Of a DNA stretch of 5,924 bases, positions 1-5,796 are shown one piece after another. This DNA comes from an uncultured Bacteroidaceae bacterium (GTDB taxonomy: Bacteria; Bacteroidota; Bacteroidia; Bacteroidales; Bacteroidaceae): positions 1 to 5,924 of the forward strand of contig CAKRMO010000080.1 of NCBI GenBank assembly GCA_934364765.1, written 5' to 3'. The notes below the pieces were generated by a model. It ran no database searches, was not told the origin of the DNA, and was given only the letters and a program-made list of their open reading frames with translations. Position numbers and translations under genes: made by a program. How positions within the stretch are numbered: the stretch's first letter is position 1; every line of letters starts with the position of its first letter.

Positions 1-4
1 CCAT
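1..4 (-). CDS. Possible start codon of the next gene, cut by the window edge (xseB would be expected)
   Basis: Reading the minus strand past the xseA stop codon, an ATG occurs at 4-2, 18 bases further on, and the window ends one base later. AGGA lies one base upstream of this ATG, too close to be a convincing ribosome site. In many bacteria the small exonuclease VII subunit gene xseB follows xseA directly, so this position would suit it. No coding sequence is visible, so both the start codon and the identity are inference from gene order alone. Confidence 0.22.
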
Positions 5-22
5 ATCCTATATTGTATATTT

Positions 23-1396
23 TCAGTCTGCATTTTCCACGCGGCTCACGGCTTCCCCTTTGGCGAAGCGCGTTGTGATCACGTCTCCGGGCTTCAGCTG
101 CGATGCGTCAACAACGGCTTTCCCGCCTATGGTTGTAAGCGAAAATCCCAGCTTGAACACTCTTTCCGGTCCGGCGAGCTTTATGTTTTTTTCGGCGGTG
201 CTTATGCGCATTTTCTGGCTTTGCAGCATCATTGCCACGGCTCTCCTTATGCGGTCTGTGCGGCGCAGGATTTCCGCGCTTTGTTGCCGCGTTGCGTTGG
301 TGGCGAGCATTTCCATTTTCACCGCGAGTTTCTGGCGGCGCGCCTCTTCCCGTGCGCACACGTCCTTGACGGCGCGTGGTATCCGCAACAGAAGACGGTC
401 GAAATACAGCTTCGTGACTTTGCACAGGTTTGAAAAAGCCGGGGTAATGCGTGCCGTTGTGCCAGCAAGCCGCCTGTTTTGCGCCGCCACAAGTTGCGTT
501 GCCGCCCTTTGCAGCCGCAGCGACAGCGCGTCCTGCGCCTCCAGTTCTTTTTGTGCGCACGAAACCAAGAAGTCGGCAACAGCCGTCGGGGTCTTGCAGC
601 GCGTGTTTGCCACAAGGTCAATTACCGTTTCGTCCCTTTCGTGTCCAATGCCCGTAATCACCGGCAGCACGAATTGCGCTATGTTTGACGCGAGGGCGTA
701 GGACTCAAAGCCGTTAAGGTCGCTCACCGCCCCGCCGCCGCGTATTATGGCTACCGCGTCCCAGTTGTCTGCCTCGGCGGAAATGCGGTTGAGGGCCGCT
801 ATAACCGACGCTTCCACTTTGTCGCCCTGCATAATGGCGGGGAACAGCCTTATGTTAAAGCGGAAAGCCGCACCGTTTGTCATTATATGGTTGCAAAAAT
901 CGCCGTAGCCAGCCGCCGTTTCGCTCGTAATCAAGGCTATGCGCACCAGCGGGCGCGGCAGCGCGATTTCCTTGTTCATTCCGGCAACTCCGTCCTTTGC
1001 AAGCTGCGCGAGTATTTCCTTGCGGCGGCGCACCATGTCGCCCAGAGTGTATGAAGGGTCTATGTCGTTCACCACAAGCGAAAGCCCGTAGCGTTCATGG
1101 AAGTTCACCTTTACGTTTACGAGCACCTTTATTCCGGCGGCGAGCGTCTGTCCCGTCTCGCGCTCAAAGCGTGCTTTCAGGGCACGGTACGTTCCCGCCC
1201 ATATTATGCCGTTTGCCGAGGCTATGTCCTGTCCCGCCGCGTTTTTCTCAATGAACTTGCAGTAATAATGCCCGTTCACGTTCTGCCTGCCTTCGCTGAT
1301 TTCCGCCCTCACCCAGTAGTTGTATGGCAGTGCACGGCTTATTGCCAGACGGATGTTTGCCGCCAGCTCGTATAGTGAAATTGCGTTGCCGCTCAT
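23..1396 (-). CDS. xseA: Exodeoxyribonuclease VII large subunit XseA
   Basis: This is the large, catalytic subunit of exonuclease VII, a cytoplasmic single-strand DNA nuclease that works with several XseB subunits in repair. The 457 residues match the usual family length of about 450. An N-terminal OB-fold (about 1-110) carries WVRAEIS and GHYY and should bind single-stranded DNA. The nuclease domain follows, with GDMVRRRKEIL (119-129), ITSETAAGYGDF (156-167), RGGG (219-222) and GIGHERDET (249-257). D166, R219, H252 and D255 align with the proposed catalytic residues of the family. A long helical, coiled-coil-like stretch (about 285-415) is where XseB binds in known enzymes. The C-terminus has the typical small cap with GDVITTRFAKGE. 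An in-frame upstream ATG at 1483 exists, but the ATG at 1396 is preferred because homology begins there and it overlaps the upstream stop as ATGA, suggesting translational coupling. Confidence 0.96.
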   Translation of the reverse strand: MSGNAISLYELAANIRLAISRALPYNYWVRAEISEGRQNVNGHYYCKFIEKNAAGQDIASANGIIWAGTYRALKARFERETGQTLAAGIKVLVNVKVNFHERYGLSLVVNDIDPSYTLGDMVRRRKEILAQLAKDGVAGMNKEIALPRPLVRIALITSETAAGYGDFCNHIMTNGAAFRFNIRLFPAIMQGDKVEASVIAALNRISAEADNWDAVAIIRGGGAVSDLNGFESYALASNIAQFVLPVITGIGHERDETVIDLVANTRCKTPTAVADFLVSCAQKELEAQDALSLRLQRAATQLVAAQNRRLAGTTARITPAFSNLCKVTKLYFDRLLLRIPRAVKDVCAREEARRQKLAVKMEMLATNATRQQSAEILRRTDRIRRAVAMMLQSQKMRISTAEKNIKLAGPERVFKLGFSLTTIGGKAVVDASQLKPGDVITTRFAKGEAVSRVENAD

Positions 1397-2769
1397 CTTT
1401 TCCGCGCCTTCGTGTATGCCTTGTAATAGTCGGGCACTCCGTAGCCGAAGATATTGTCGGGGTGTTCGCGTCGGTCGCCGCATTCGTGCAGGAGTTCTAT
1501 TATGTCAGCGGGCTTGAGCTTCGGCAACGCCTGCATAAGGCAGGCAGCCATTCCCGCCGTTATCGGCGAGGAGAAAGACGTGCCGTTGGCGTAGCCTATG
1601 CGCCCGTTCGACCTCACCACCGCCGAATACACGCCGCGTGCCGAAACGTCGGGCTTCACCCTTCCGTCGGCTGAAAATCCGCGCGAGGTGAACGGCGCGG
1701 CCCGGTCGGGGGTGTACACAGCCCCTACGGTGAGCATATCGCGTGCGTCGGCTGGTACACCTATGCGTTCCCACGGGTCGTTGCCCGAATTGCCGGCACT
1801 GTTTACAACAAGAATGCCCCGCGATGCGGCAAGCGACGCGCTGCGGCTTATCAGGTGGGTTTTGCCGTCAAGCTCGCTGTATTTCACGTTCATTGTCGAG
1901 TCGTCGTAAAGGTTGTAGCCAAGCGAGCTGTTCACCACGTCAGCCCCCACGCTGTCGGCAAACTCCAGTGCCGCCGCCCACGTGTCCTGCTCGGCGGGGG
2001 TTTCGGTGTAGGTGTCCTCGCTCACGAGCAGCCAGTATTCGGCGTCGGGTGCGGTGCCCACAATCGAGCCGGGCTTGTTGGCCCCCATGCACGAAAGCAC
2101 GTTTGTGCCGTGCTGGTTTTCGGCGTAAACGCTGCGCTGTGGGCGCACGAAGTTGTGCGTGCCGAGAATTTTAACGTTGTCCAGAAGCTTCACGGTGTCG
2201 GCGTTGTGGAAACCGCCGTCTATAATGGCAATGGTCATGCCTTTTCCGCGAAAGCCGAGGTTGTGCAGTTTTTCGCCGTTGAGCATGCTGATTTGGTCGC
2301 TTGCGTAGCCGTAGTATTCCGATGTGAATGCGGTTGAGTCGTTCAGTATGTCAAAGCGCGACGGCTCAACCACGTCCTCCTCCTTTGAGTTGGACACCTT
2401 TTGCACCCTGCTCACAAACGGCAGCCTTGCAAGGCTTTCGAGCTTTGCGCTGTCGCCCTGCACAAGGGCAGTGTTGTTCCATTTGCTAAGGCACAGCACT
2501 TTCGCCCCCTCTTGGGCAATGCGCTTAGTGTATGCCGGGATTACGGGCATATCGTGTTCGTCGATTTTTATTCCCCATTTGGCGCGGCGTTGCAATGCCT
2601 TCTTTGAGAGAAAGGCTTCGGGCTTGCCCTTGCTGTATGGCGATTCCTTTTTGTCCTTGAAATATACGCGGTATTTGTAAACGCATCTCTGGGCCTGCGC
2701 CGCGTTGGGCGAAAGCAGCAGGAGCGAGGAGACAACCGCACTGAAAATCTTATTTTTGAGCTTCATCAT
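1393..2769 (-). CDS. Secreted subtilisin-like serine peptidase (family S8)
   Basis: A 458-residue exported subtilase. Residues 1-26 form a signal peptide (KLKNK, a hydrophobic run, then AQA before Q27). Residues 27 to about 150 resemble an N-terminal prodomain, including a VYFKDK strand. The catalytic domain holds the full triad: D184 in IAIIDGGF, H220 in QHGTNV and S398 in NGTSFSSP, with the oxyanion Asn N327 in NSAGNSG. All are intact, so an active protease is expected in the periplasm or outside the cell. There is no obvious C-terminal secretion or anchoring domain; the protein ends in a basic KARKR tail right after the catalytic fold. The start at 2769 has a second Met directly after it (2766), which cannot be excluded. 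The gene is first in a unit with xseA, overlapping it by 4 bases, although no functional link between them is known to me. The substrate is unknown. Confidence 0.93.
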   Translation of the reverse strand: MMKLKNKIFSAVVSSLLLLSPNAAQAQRCVYKYRVYFKDKKESPYSKGKPEAFLSKKALQRRAKWGIKIDEHDMPVIPAYTKRIAQEGAKVLCLSKWNNTALVQGDSAKLESLARLPFVSRVQKVSNSKEEDVVEPSRFDILNDSTAFTSEYYGYASDQISMLNGEKLHNLGFRGKGMTIAIIDGGFHNADTVKLLDNVKILGTHNFVRPQRSVYAENQHGTNVLSCMGANKPGSIVGTAPDAEYWLLVSEDTYTETPAEQDTWAAALEFADSVGADVVNSSLGYNLYDDSTMNVKYSELDGKTHLISRSASLAASRGILVVNSAGNSGNDPWERIGVPADARDMLTVGAVYTPDRAAPFTSRGFSADGRVKPDVSARGVYSAVVRSNGRIGYANGTSFSSPITAGMAACLMQALPKLKPADIIELLHECGDRREHPDNIFGYGVPDYYKAYTKARKR

Positions 2770-2804
2770 TAGCGTTCCGGATGTGCAATTAGTTTATCGG
2801 GCTT

Positions 2805-2812
2805 CAAAGTTA
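2805..2812 (-). promoter_or_regulatory. Bacteroidota-type promoter (-7 box) for the S8 peptidase-xseA unit
   Basis: On the minus strand this reads TAACTTTG, a full match to the Bacteroidota -7 consensus TAnnTTTG. A TTTC (2835-2832) lies 19 bases upstream at the position of the -33 TTTG element. The expected transcription start is near 2799, giving a leader of about 30 bases before the ATG at 2769. No strong Shine-Dalgarno sequence is present, which is normal in this phylum. Confidence 0.6.
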
Positions 2813-2994
2813 GCATTTTTTACAGAAAGCGGAAAGGTTCATGCAGTTTGCGCCGCCATTTTTTCGTTCATACACGCTGATTTTCCAAATATTGGGGATT
2901 TCTCGCCATACATCTGAAACACAGGAAATTGTGCCGAGAAAGCAGTTCTTTTGTAACGATTTGTTTTTCAGATATTTGTGATTGGCGAAAAAAG

Positions 2995-3022
2995 GTCTGA
3001 TGTAGTTTGAATTATATCAGAC
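2995..3022. other. Hairpin / inverted repeat between divergent genes
   Basis: GTCTGAT (2995-3001) pairs perfectly with ATCAGAC (3016-3022). In plus-strand RNA the stem extends inward to 12 pairs with two G-U wobbles, closing on the loop TTGA (3007-3010). In minus-strand RNA the wobbles become A-C mismatches, but the 7-bp outer stem is followed after one base by six U (2993-2988), as in an intrinsic terminator. It overlaps the first copy of the 21-bp repeat. It could be a terminator, a structured RNA element or a dyad operator; the sequence does not decide. Confidence 0.45.
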
Positions 3023-3083
3023 ATAATTTTCCCTACGTCCTATGTAGTTTTTCCTACGTCAAATATAATTTTCGGGGAGATGA
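3000..3083. repeat. Array of four imperfect 21-bp direct repeats
   Basis: Units begin at 3000, 3021, 3042 and 3063. All four start with AYRTARTTT; units 2 to 4 continue with a further T. Units 1 and 3 begin ATGTAGTTT, while units 2 and 4 begin ACATAATTTTC and ATATAATTTTC, so there is also a 42-bp higher-order period. Units 2 and 3 share CCTACGTC at 3032-3039 and 3053-3060 and match at 15 of 21 positions. Unit 1 keeps part of this half (TTATATC) and unit 4 loses it. Twenty-one bp is two helical turns, so the conserved halves lie on one face of the DNA. The array ends about 35-45 bases upstream of the -7 box of the TonB-domain gene, a good place for an activator or repressor array. Confidence 0.7.
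3060..3067 (-). promoter_or_regulatory. Possible minus-strand -7 box inside the repeat array
   Basis: The minus strand reads TATATTTG here, a full match to TAnnTTTG. Transcription would start near 3054 and run into the hairpin at 3022-2995 and its following U6 tract, giving a short RNA of about 65 bases. There is no -33 TTG at a suitable distance, and the motif falls within AT-rich repeat DNA, so it may be fortuitous. Confidence 0.25.
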
Positions 3084-3116
3084 ATGCGCCATGCGGTTTC
3101 TTTGTTATGAAATGTG

Positions 3117-3124
3117 TATATTTG
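3117..3124 (+). promoter_or_regulatory. Promoter -7 box for the TonB-domain gene
   Basis: TATATTTG fully matches the Bacteroidota -7 consensus TAnnTTTG. The start of transcription would be near 3130, leaving a leader of about 17 bases before the ATG at 3148. A well-spaced -33 TTTG is missing (TTTC at 3097-3100 is 16 bases away), which is compatible with an activated promoter and with the repeat array just upstream. Confidence 0.55.
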
Positions 3125-3147
3125 CGTGAAACAATTTTTATGATGCC

Positions 3148-3960
3148 ATGAAGATATTCCCTGATAACAGTTTTCTTGCCGGCGTGCTTGTTGCGCTCGC
3201 CGTTGTGGCGGTTGTGCTTTTTGTCCGCTCGTTGTTGAAGTCGCGCAATGGCGGTGATGTTCTTGTTCCTGTGGACGAAAGTCCCGCCGTGCGCAATACG
3301 GTGCGTCCCCGGCGCAGGAGCGGTCCGGCAAAGACCGTGGCCCTGATGGTTTTCGTGTGCTGTGCGGTTTTCGTTGCATTTTCGTTGTCTCTTTCCCCGG
3401 CACAGCAGGAAGAGAATGATTACAGTCCGCTCGTTACCGATGAGTATGCAGTAACCGACAGTGGGGACGTGCAGCCAAAAACGTCATATAAACGCAGTGA
3501 AAAGTCTGGAAAGCCTTATGATTATGACAAGAGGATGGAAAAACTGAAGCGGGAAGCCCGGAAGAGCTTTGAGGAACACCGCCACGAAGCCGATGTCGAA
3601 ACGGAAACGTATGCACGCGGAGGCGCGGAGAGTGGGGCGGAGGAAAAAGTTTACACAGTGGTGGACAAAATGCCCTCGTTCCCCGGGGGAGAGGAGGCGT
3701 TGCTTCAATACATTGCCGCACACCTTAAATTCCCTGCGGCATCCCTCGAAAATGGCGTGCAGGGCTTGGTTATGCTGCGCTTTGTGGTGGAAGCCGACGG
3801 AAGCGTGGGAAAAGTGCAGGTTCTCAAAAAACTCGAACCGAATTGCGACCGCGAGGCGGAGCGCGTGGTGCGAAGCCTGCCAAAGTTCACCCCCGGCACA
3901 CGGGACGGGCGTGCGGTGGCAGTGTGGTACACCGTTCCCATTAAGTTTCAAACAGACTGA
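3148..3960 (+). CDS. TonB C-terminal-domain protein with a two-helix membrane anchor
   Basis: A 270-residue inner-membrane protein. The last 100 or so residues are a TonB C-terminal domain of the Bacteroidota kind: MPSFPGGEEALLQYI (175-189), KFP (194-196), GVQGLVMLRFVVEADGSV (203-220), CDREAERVV (233-241), then PKFTPG and VWYTVPIKF. This domain normally touches outer-membrane TonB-dependent receptors, transmitting proton-motive force from ExbB-ExbD. Ahead of it is a charged linker (about 88-165) suited to spanning the periplasm. Unlike classical TonB, there are two hydrophobic segments, about 9-26 and 63-82. The loop between them is strongly basic (RPRRRSGPAK at 53-62), so the positive-inside rule puts the loop in the cytoplasm and both ends in the periplasm. 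The N-terminus lacks the classical TonB anchor context, so ExbB-ExbD coupling is uncertain. The gene appears monocistronic, and ATG 3148 is the first start in frame. Two nearby ATGs (3140, 3143) are out of frame. Confidence 0.88.
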   Translation: MKIFPDNSFLAGVLVALAVVAVVLFVRSLLKSRNGGDVLVPVDESPAVRNTVRPRRRSGPAKTVALMVFVCCAVFVAFSLSLSPAQQEENDYSPLVTDEYAVTDSGDVQPKTSYKRSEKSGKPYDYDKRMEKLKREARKSFEEHRHEADVETETYARGGAESGAEEKVYTVVDKMPSFPGGEEALLQYIAAHLKFPAASLENGVQGLVMLRFVVEADGSVGKVQVLKKLEPNCDREAERVVRSLPKFTPGTRDGRAVAVWYTVPIKFQTD

Positions 3961-3979
3961 AAAATCGGATATAGGGAAA

Positions 3980-4363
3980 TTATGAAACGGCTTTTGAAGT
4001 GAGGGCGTAACCGGCAAAGAAAAGCGCGAAACCCACGGCAAGGCTTATTATAAGGTATGCCGCCAGTAGAAAGAGCTGTCCGTTTCGCGCCATGCTGAAG
4101 TTTTCGCCCATGAATGTGGAGAATGTTGTGAAGCCGCCGCACATCCCGGTGGTGAGGAGCAGCCGCAGTTCGGGCGGAAGGCTGTTGGTGCGTTCGAAAA
4201 GCCCGGTGAGCAGCCCCAGCGCAAAGCAGCCCAGAATGTTGACCGCAAGCGTGCCGAGCGGGAGGCTTGCGAAATTAACGCCCGCCGTGAGGCGCGACAC
4301 CAGGTAGCGCAGCACGCTGCCCGCAAAGCCTCCTAGCCCTACGGCGAGTATTGCTTTATACAT
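3980..4363 (-). CDS. crcB: Fluoride channel CrcB/FluC
   Basis: A 127-residue inner-membrane protein of the CrcB/Fluc family, which exports fluoride as a dual-topology homodimer and protects the cell from fluoride leaking in as HF. Length and the four hydrophobic segments (about 4-22, 34-56, 66-86, 97-120) are typical. Signature motifs are present: GGFAGSVLRY (11-20), GTLAVNILG (37-45, with the pore Asn N42) and GMCGGFTTFSTF (73-84, carrying the phenylalanine and threonine/serine pore residues and the central sodium-site region). It follows the 69-residue gene after TAA and 3 bases (TAAGCCATG), so the two are surely cotranscribed. Its 3' end faces the TonB-domain gene with only 19 bases between stop codons and no obvious terminator. 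No fluoride riboswitch is visible upstream. Confidence 0.95.
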   Translation of the reverse strand: MYKAILAVGLGGFAGSVLRYLVSRLTAGVNFASLPLGTLAVNILGCFALGLLTGLFERTNSLPPELRLLLTTGMCGGFTTFSTFMGENFSMARNGQLFLLAAYLIISLAVGFALFFAGYALTSKAVS

Positions 4364-4366
4364 GGC

Positions 4367-4576
4367 TTACTGTCTGTTTGTTCCCGCCTGTGCCAGCATT
4401 TCGGCGAACTTCTGCTTCAGCCGTTCCGCCTCTTCGCCCTTTGCGATGTTTTCGCTTTCAATGAGTTTTGCAAACGTTTCGGCGGCACGGCTGCGCTCTG
4501 CGGCGCGTCCGGCGCGAAGCCCGCTGCGGTAGCTGTTGCTTGGCAGTATGTGCCTGTCTGCTTTTCCGTCTGGCAT
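4367..4576 (-). CDS. Small unknown protein cotranscribed with crcB
   Basis: A 69-residue protein I do not recognise. It is highly charged and rich in Ala, Glu, Arg and Lys. After a short polar N-terminus (MPDGKADRHILPSNSYRSG), residues 19-64 look like one or two amphipathic helices (for example ETFAKLIESENIAKGEEAER). There is no signal peptide, membrane segment or cysteine, so it should be a small cytoplasmic protein. Support for it being real: a TAnnTTTG promoter box 32 bases upstream of its ATG, a stop codon 3 bases before the crcB ATG, and strand agreement with crcB. The antisense frames over the same DNA give arginine-rich junk. It may be an unstudied partner of fluoride resistance or only a co-regulated neighbour. 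Confidence 0.65.
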   Translation of the reverse strand: MPDGKADRHILPSNSYRSGLRAGRAAERSRAAETFAKLIESENIAKGEEAERLKQKFAEMLAQAGTNRQ

Positions 4577-4607
4577 GGTTGGGATGTTGTTGTTTTCTTA
4601 CTGTGTG

Positions 4608-4615
4608 CAAAATTA
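4608..4615 (-). promoter_or_regulatory. Promoter -7 box for the small gene-crcB unit
   Basis: The minus strand reads TAATTTTG, matching TAnnTTTG. The nearest TTTG upstream (4643-4640) is 24 bases away, slightly long for a -33 element. Transcription should begin near 4602, leaving a leader of about 26 bases, too short to hold a fluoride riboswitch of about 50 bases or more. Confidence 0.5.
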
Positions 4616-4673
4616 CGAATAATAACCGTAACGGCGGCGCAAAATGCGGCGGCGTGGCCTGGGTGCGGGAGCG

Positions 4674-4706
4674 TTTTGTAACAGCTTTGTAATATGCGCG
4701 TAACAC
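4674..4706 (+). promoter_or_regulatory. Three 11-bp-phased GTAAY direct repeats (possible PhoB/OmpR-type operator)
   Basis: GTAAC (4678-4682), GTAAT (4689-4693) and GTAAC (4700-4704) recur at exactly 11 bp. The first two extend to TTTGTAA. The array ends 20 bases before the -7 box of the porin gene, so it covers roughly -66 to -34 from the expected transcription start. Tandem direct repeats with an 11-bp period are characteristic of binding sites for PhoB/OmpR-type winged-helix response regulators. The porin it precedes belongs to a family named for phosphate-selective members. The match to a specific regulator is inference. Confidence 0.45.
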
Positions 4707-4725
4707 CAAATAAATTGCTGTCCGC

Positions 4726-4733
4726 TACCTTTG
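4726..4733 (+). promoter_or_regulatory. Promoter -7 box for the porin gene
   Basis: TACCTTTG matches TAnnTTTG and is followed by GCC, a common Bacteroidota context. Transcription would start near 4739-4741, so the leader before ATG 4746 is only about 6 bases (15 to ATG 4755). No -33 TTTG is seen at the usual distance, which fits dependence on an activator. The box overlaps a TTG (4731) that is in frame with the porin, arguing against that TTG as the start codon. Confidence 0.55.
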
Positions 4734-4745
4734 CCGCAAAAAACA

Positions 4746-5777
4746 ATGGGGAGAATGTTTGCGGCGTGCCTGTCGCTCTGTATGGCTTGTGCGTCGGTGG
4801 CGCAGGAAAAAACGGACAGAACGCCGAAATTGGGCGGCACGATACGCTCGAAATACGAATACCAGACACAGGAGGGCGAAGGGCGTTTCGAGGTGCGCAC
4901 GGCGCGGCTGAACGTGTCGGGAAACATAACGCAGGAGGTCGCATACAAGGCGGAGATTGACCTTTGCGACGAGGGGCAGATTAAGATGCTCGACGCATAC
5001 GTGCGGGTTTCCCCGTGGCGCAAGCTTTCCCTTACCGTGGGGCAGGAGCGTGTGCCTTTCACGATAGACGCCCACCGCTCGCCCCACCAGCAGTATTTCG
5101 CCAACCGCTCGTTCATTGCCAAACAGGTGGGAAATGTGCGCGACGTGGGCGTGGAGGCGGGCTACAGATGGGACGTTGGGTTTCCCTTCATTGTGAACGC
5201 CGGGATTTTCAACGGCTCGGGACTCACCAACCAGAAGGATTTCTGGACAAAGGACGTGAACTTTTCCGCCAAGGCGCAGTTCCTGCTCCCCTGTGTTGAC
5301 GTGGTGGTCAGCGTGCAGAAGGTGAGGCCGTCGGATGTTGATATCATGATGTACGACGCGGGAATGACTTTTCGCCGCAACAGGCTTGTGGCCGAGGCTG
5401 AGTATCTCTACAAGCGCTATTCCCGCTCGGCGTTTGACGCCGTGCATTCGTTCGACGGCTTCGTGAGCTACGGCATCCCCCTGCGCCGTGGAATGTTCCG
5501 CCAGGTGTCGCCCGTGGCGCGCTATGACTTCATGAGCAGCCACAGCGACGGCAGGCGTTATTCCGAAGACGGCAAGCCCGCCGCCGACGGCACAGGCTCG
5601 CTAATCGTGAACGACTACCGCAGAAGCCGCATCACTGGCGGCGTTACGCTTAGCCTTTCGCGCCCCTCGGCGGCGGAGATACGCATAAACTACGAGAAGT
5701 ACTTCTACGGAAAGGATGCCGTGGCAAAAGTGTCGGAACGCGACAAGTTCGTAATAGAGTTCATGGCGCATTTCTGA
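4746..5777 (+). CDS. Outer-membrane porin of the phosphate-selective O/P type (Porin_O_P)
   Basis: A 343-residue beta-barrel protein of the OprO/OprP-like family, members of which take up phosphate or polyphosphate; Bacteroidota members are often of unknown specificity. An N-terminal signal peptide (MGRM, a hydrophobic run, SVA before Q20) is followed by alternating amphipathic strands. Family-typical stretches are RTARLNVSGNI (51-61), YKAEIDL (67-73), KMLDAYVRV (80-88), LTVGQERVPFTID (96-108) and NRSFIAK (120-126). The chain ends in a strand closing with Phe (EFMAHF), the usual signal for BAM-mediated insertion. ATG 4746 is chosen because it supplies Arg3 to the signal peptide. ATG 4755 is possible; the in-frame TTG at 4731 lies in the promoter box and is unlikely. 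The signal peptide has three cysteines (8, 12, 15), but none sits in a proper lipobox. At 343 residues it is somewhat short for the family. Substrate selectivity cannot be read from the sequence. Confidence 0.85.
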   Translation: MGRMFAACLSLCMACASVAQEKTDRTPKLGGTIRSKYEYQTQEGEGRFEVRTARLNVSGNITQEVAYKAEIDLCDEGQIKMLDAYVRVSPWRKLSLTVGQERVPFTIDAHRSPHQQYFANRSFIAKQVGNVRDVGVEAGYRWDVGFPFIVNAGIFNGSGLTNQKDFWTKDVNFSAKAQFLLPCVDVVVSVQKVRPSDVDIMMYDAGMTFRRNRLVAEAEYLYKRYSRSAFDAVHSFDGFVSYGIPLRRGMFRQVSPVARYDFMSSHSDGRRYSEDGKPAADGTGSLIVNDYRRSRITGGVTLSLSRPSAAEIRINYEKYFYGKDAVAKVSERDKFVIEFMAHF

Positions 5778-5796
5778 AAGGCGTTCCCGGGGCTTT

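Larger units (their letters stand above)
2770..3147. other. Divergent intergenic region, 378 bases, AT-rich and structured
   Basis: This gap separates the minus-strand peptidase unit from the plus-strand TonB-domain gene. It carries a promoter at each end (2805-2812 minus, 3117-3124 plus), a 21-bp direct-repeat array (3000-3083) and a hairpin (2995-3022). A second, weaker inverted repeat pairs TTTCTCG (2899-2905) with CGAGAAA (2935-2941). It extends inward after one mismatch by CATA against TGTG/T-type pairs, and may be chance. I found no credible protein-coding gene, tRNA or known riboswitch. The gap is longer than two simple promoters need, which suggests regulatory content. Confidence 0.7.

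Noticed and set aside
60..701. Long plus-strand open frame antisense to xseA
   Set aside because: It mirrors the GC-rich xseA codons, shows no recognisable domain and has an odd Ser/Arg/Cys-rich composition; XseA on the opposite strand is secure.
2705..2917. 70-residue plus-strand open frame running from the peptidase 5' end into the intergenic region
   Set aside because: It overlaps the peptidase signal-peptide region in antisense, lacks a promoter box ahead of it and resembles no protein family I know.
2949..2957. TTTTGTAAC in the peptidase/TonB-domain gap as a second Pho-type site
   Set aside because: It is a single copy with no partner 11 bp away on either side, unlike the array before the porin.
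4577..4745. Fluoride riboswitch upstream of the crcB unit
   Set aside because: I looked for the conserved GGNGATGG-type start and GTTCGCC core on the minus strand and found neither; the predicted leader is only about 26 bases.
4746..4790. Lipoprotein signal for the porin because of its three early cysteines
   Set aside because: The residues before Cys8, Cys12 and Cys15 do not form a proper lipobox, while SVA before Gln20 fits signal peptidase I and the protein is a beta-barrel.
4725..5543. 272-residue minus-strand open frame antisense to the porin
   Set aside because: The product is a His/Arg/Val-rich sequence without domain or promoter, typical of a shadow of GC-rich coding DNA; the porin strand has a signal peptide, family motifs and a terminal Phe.
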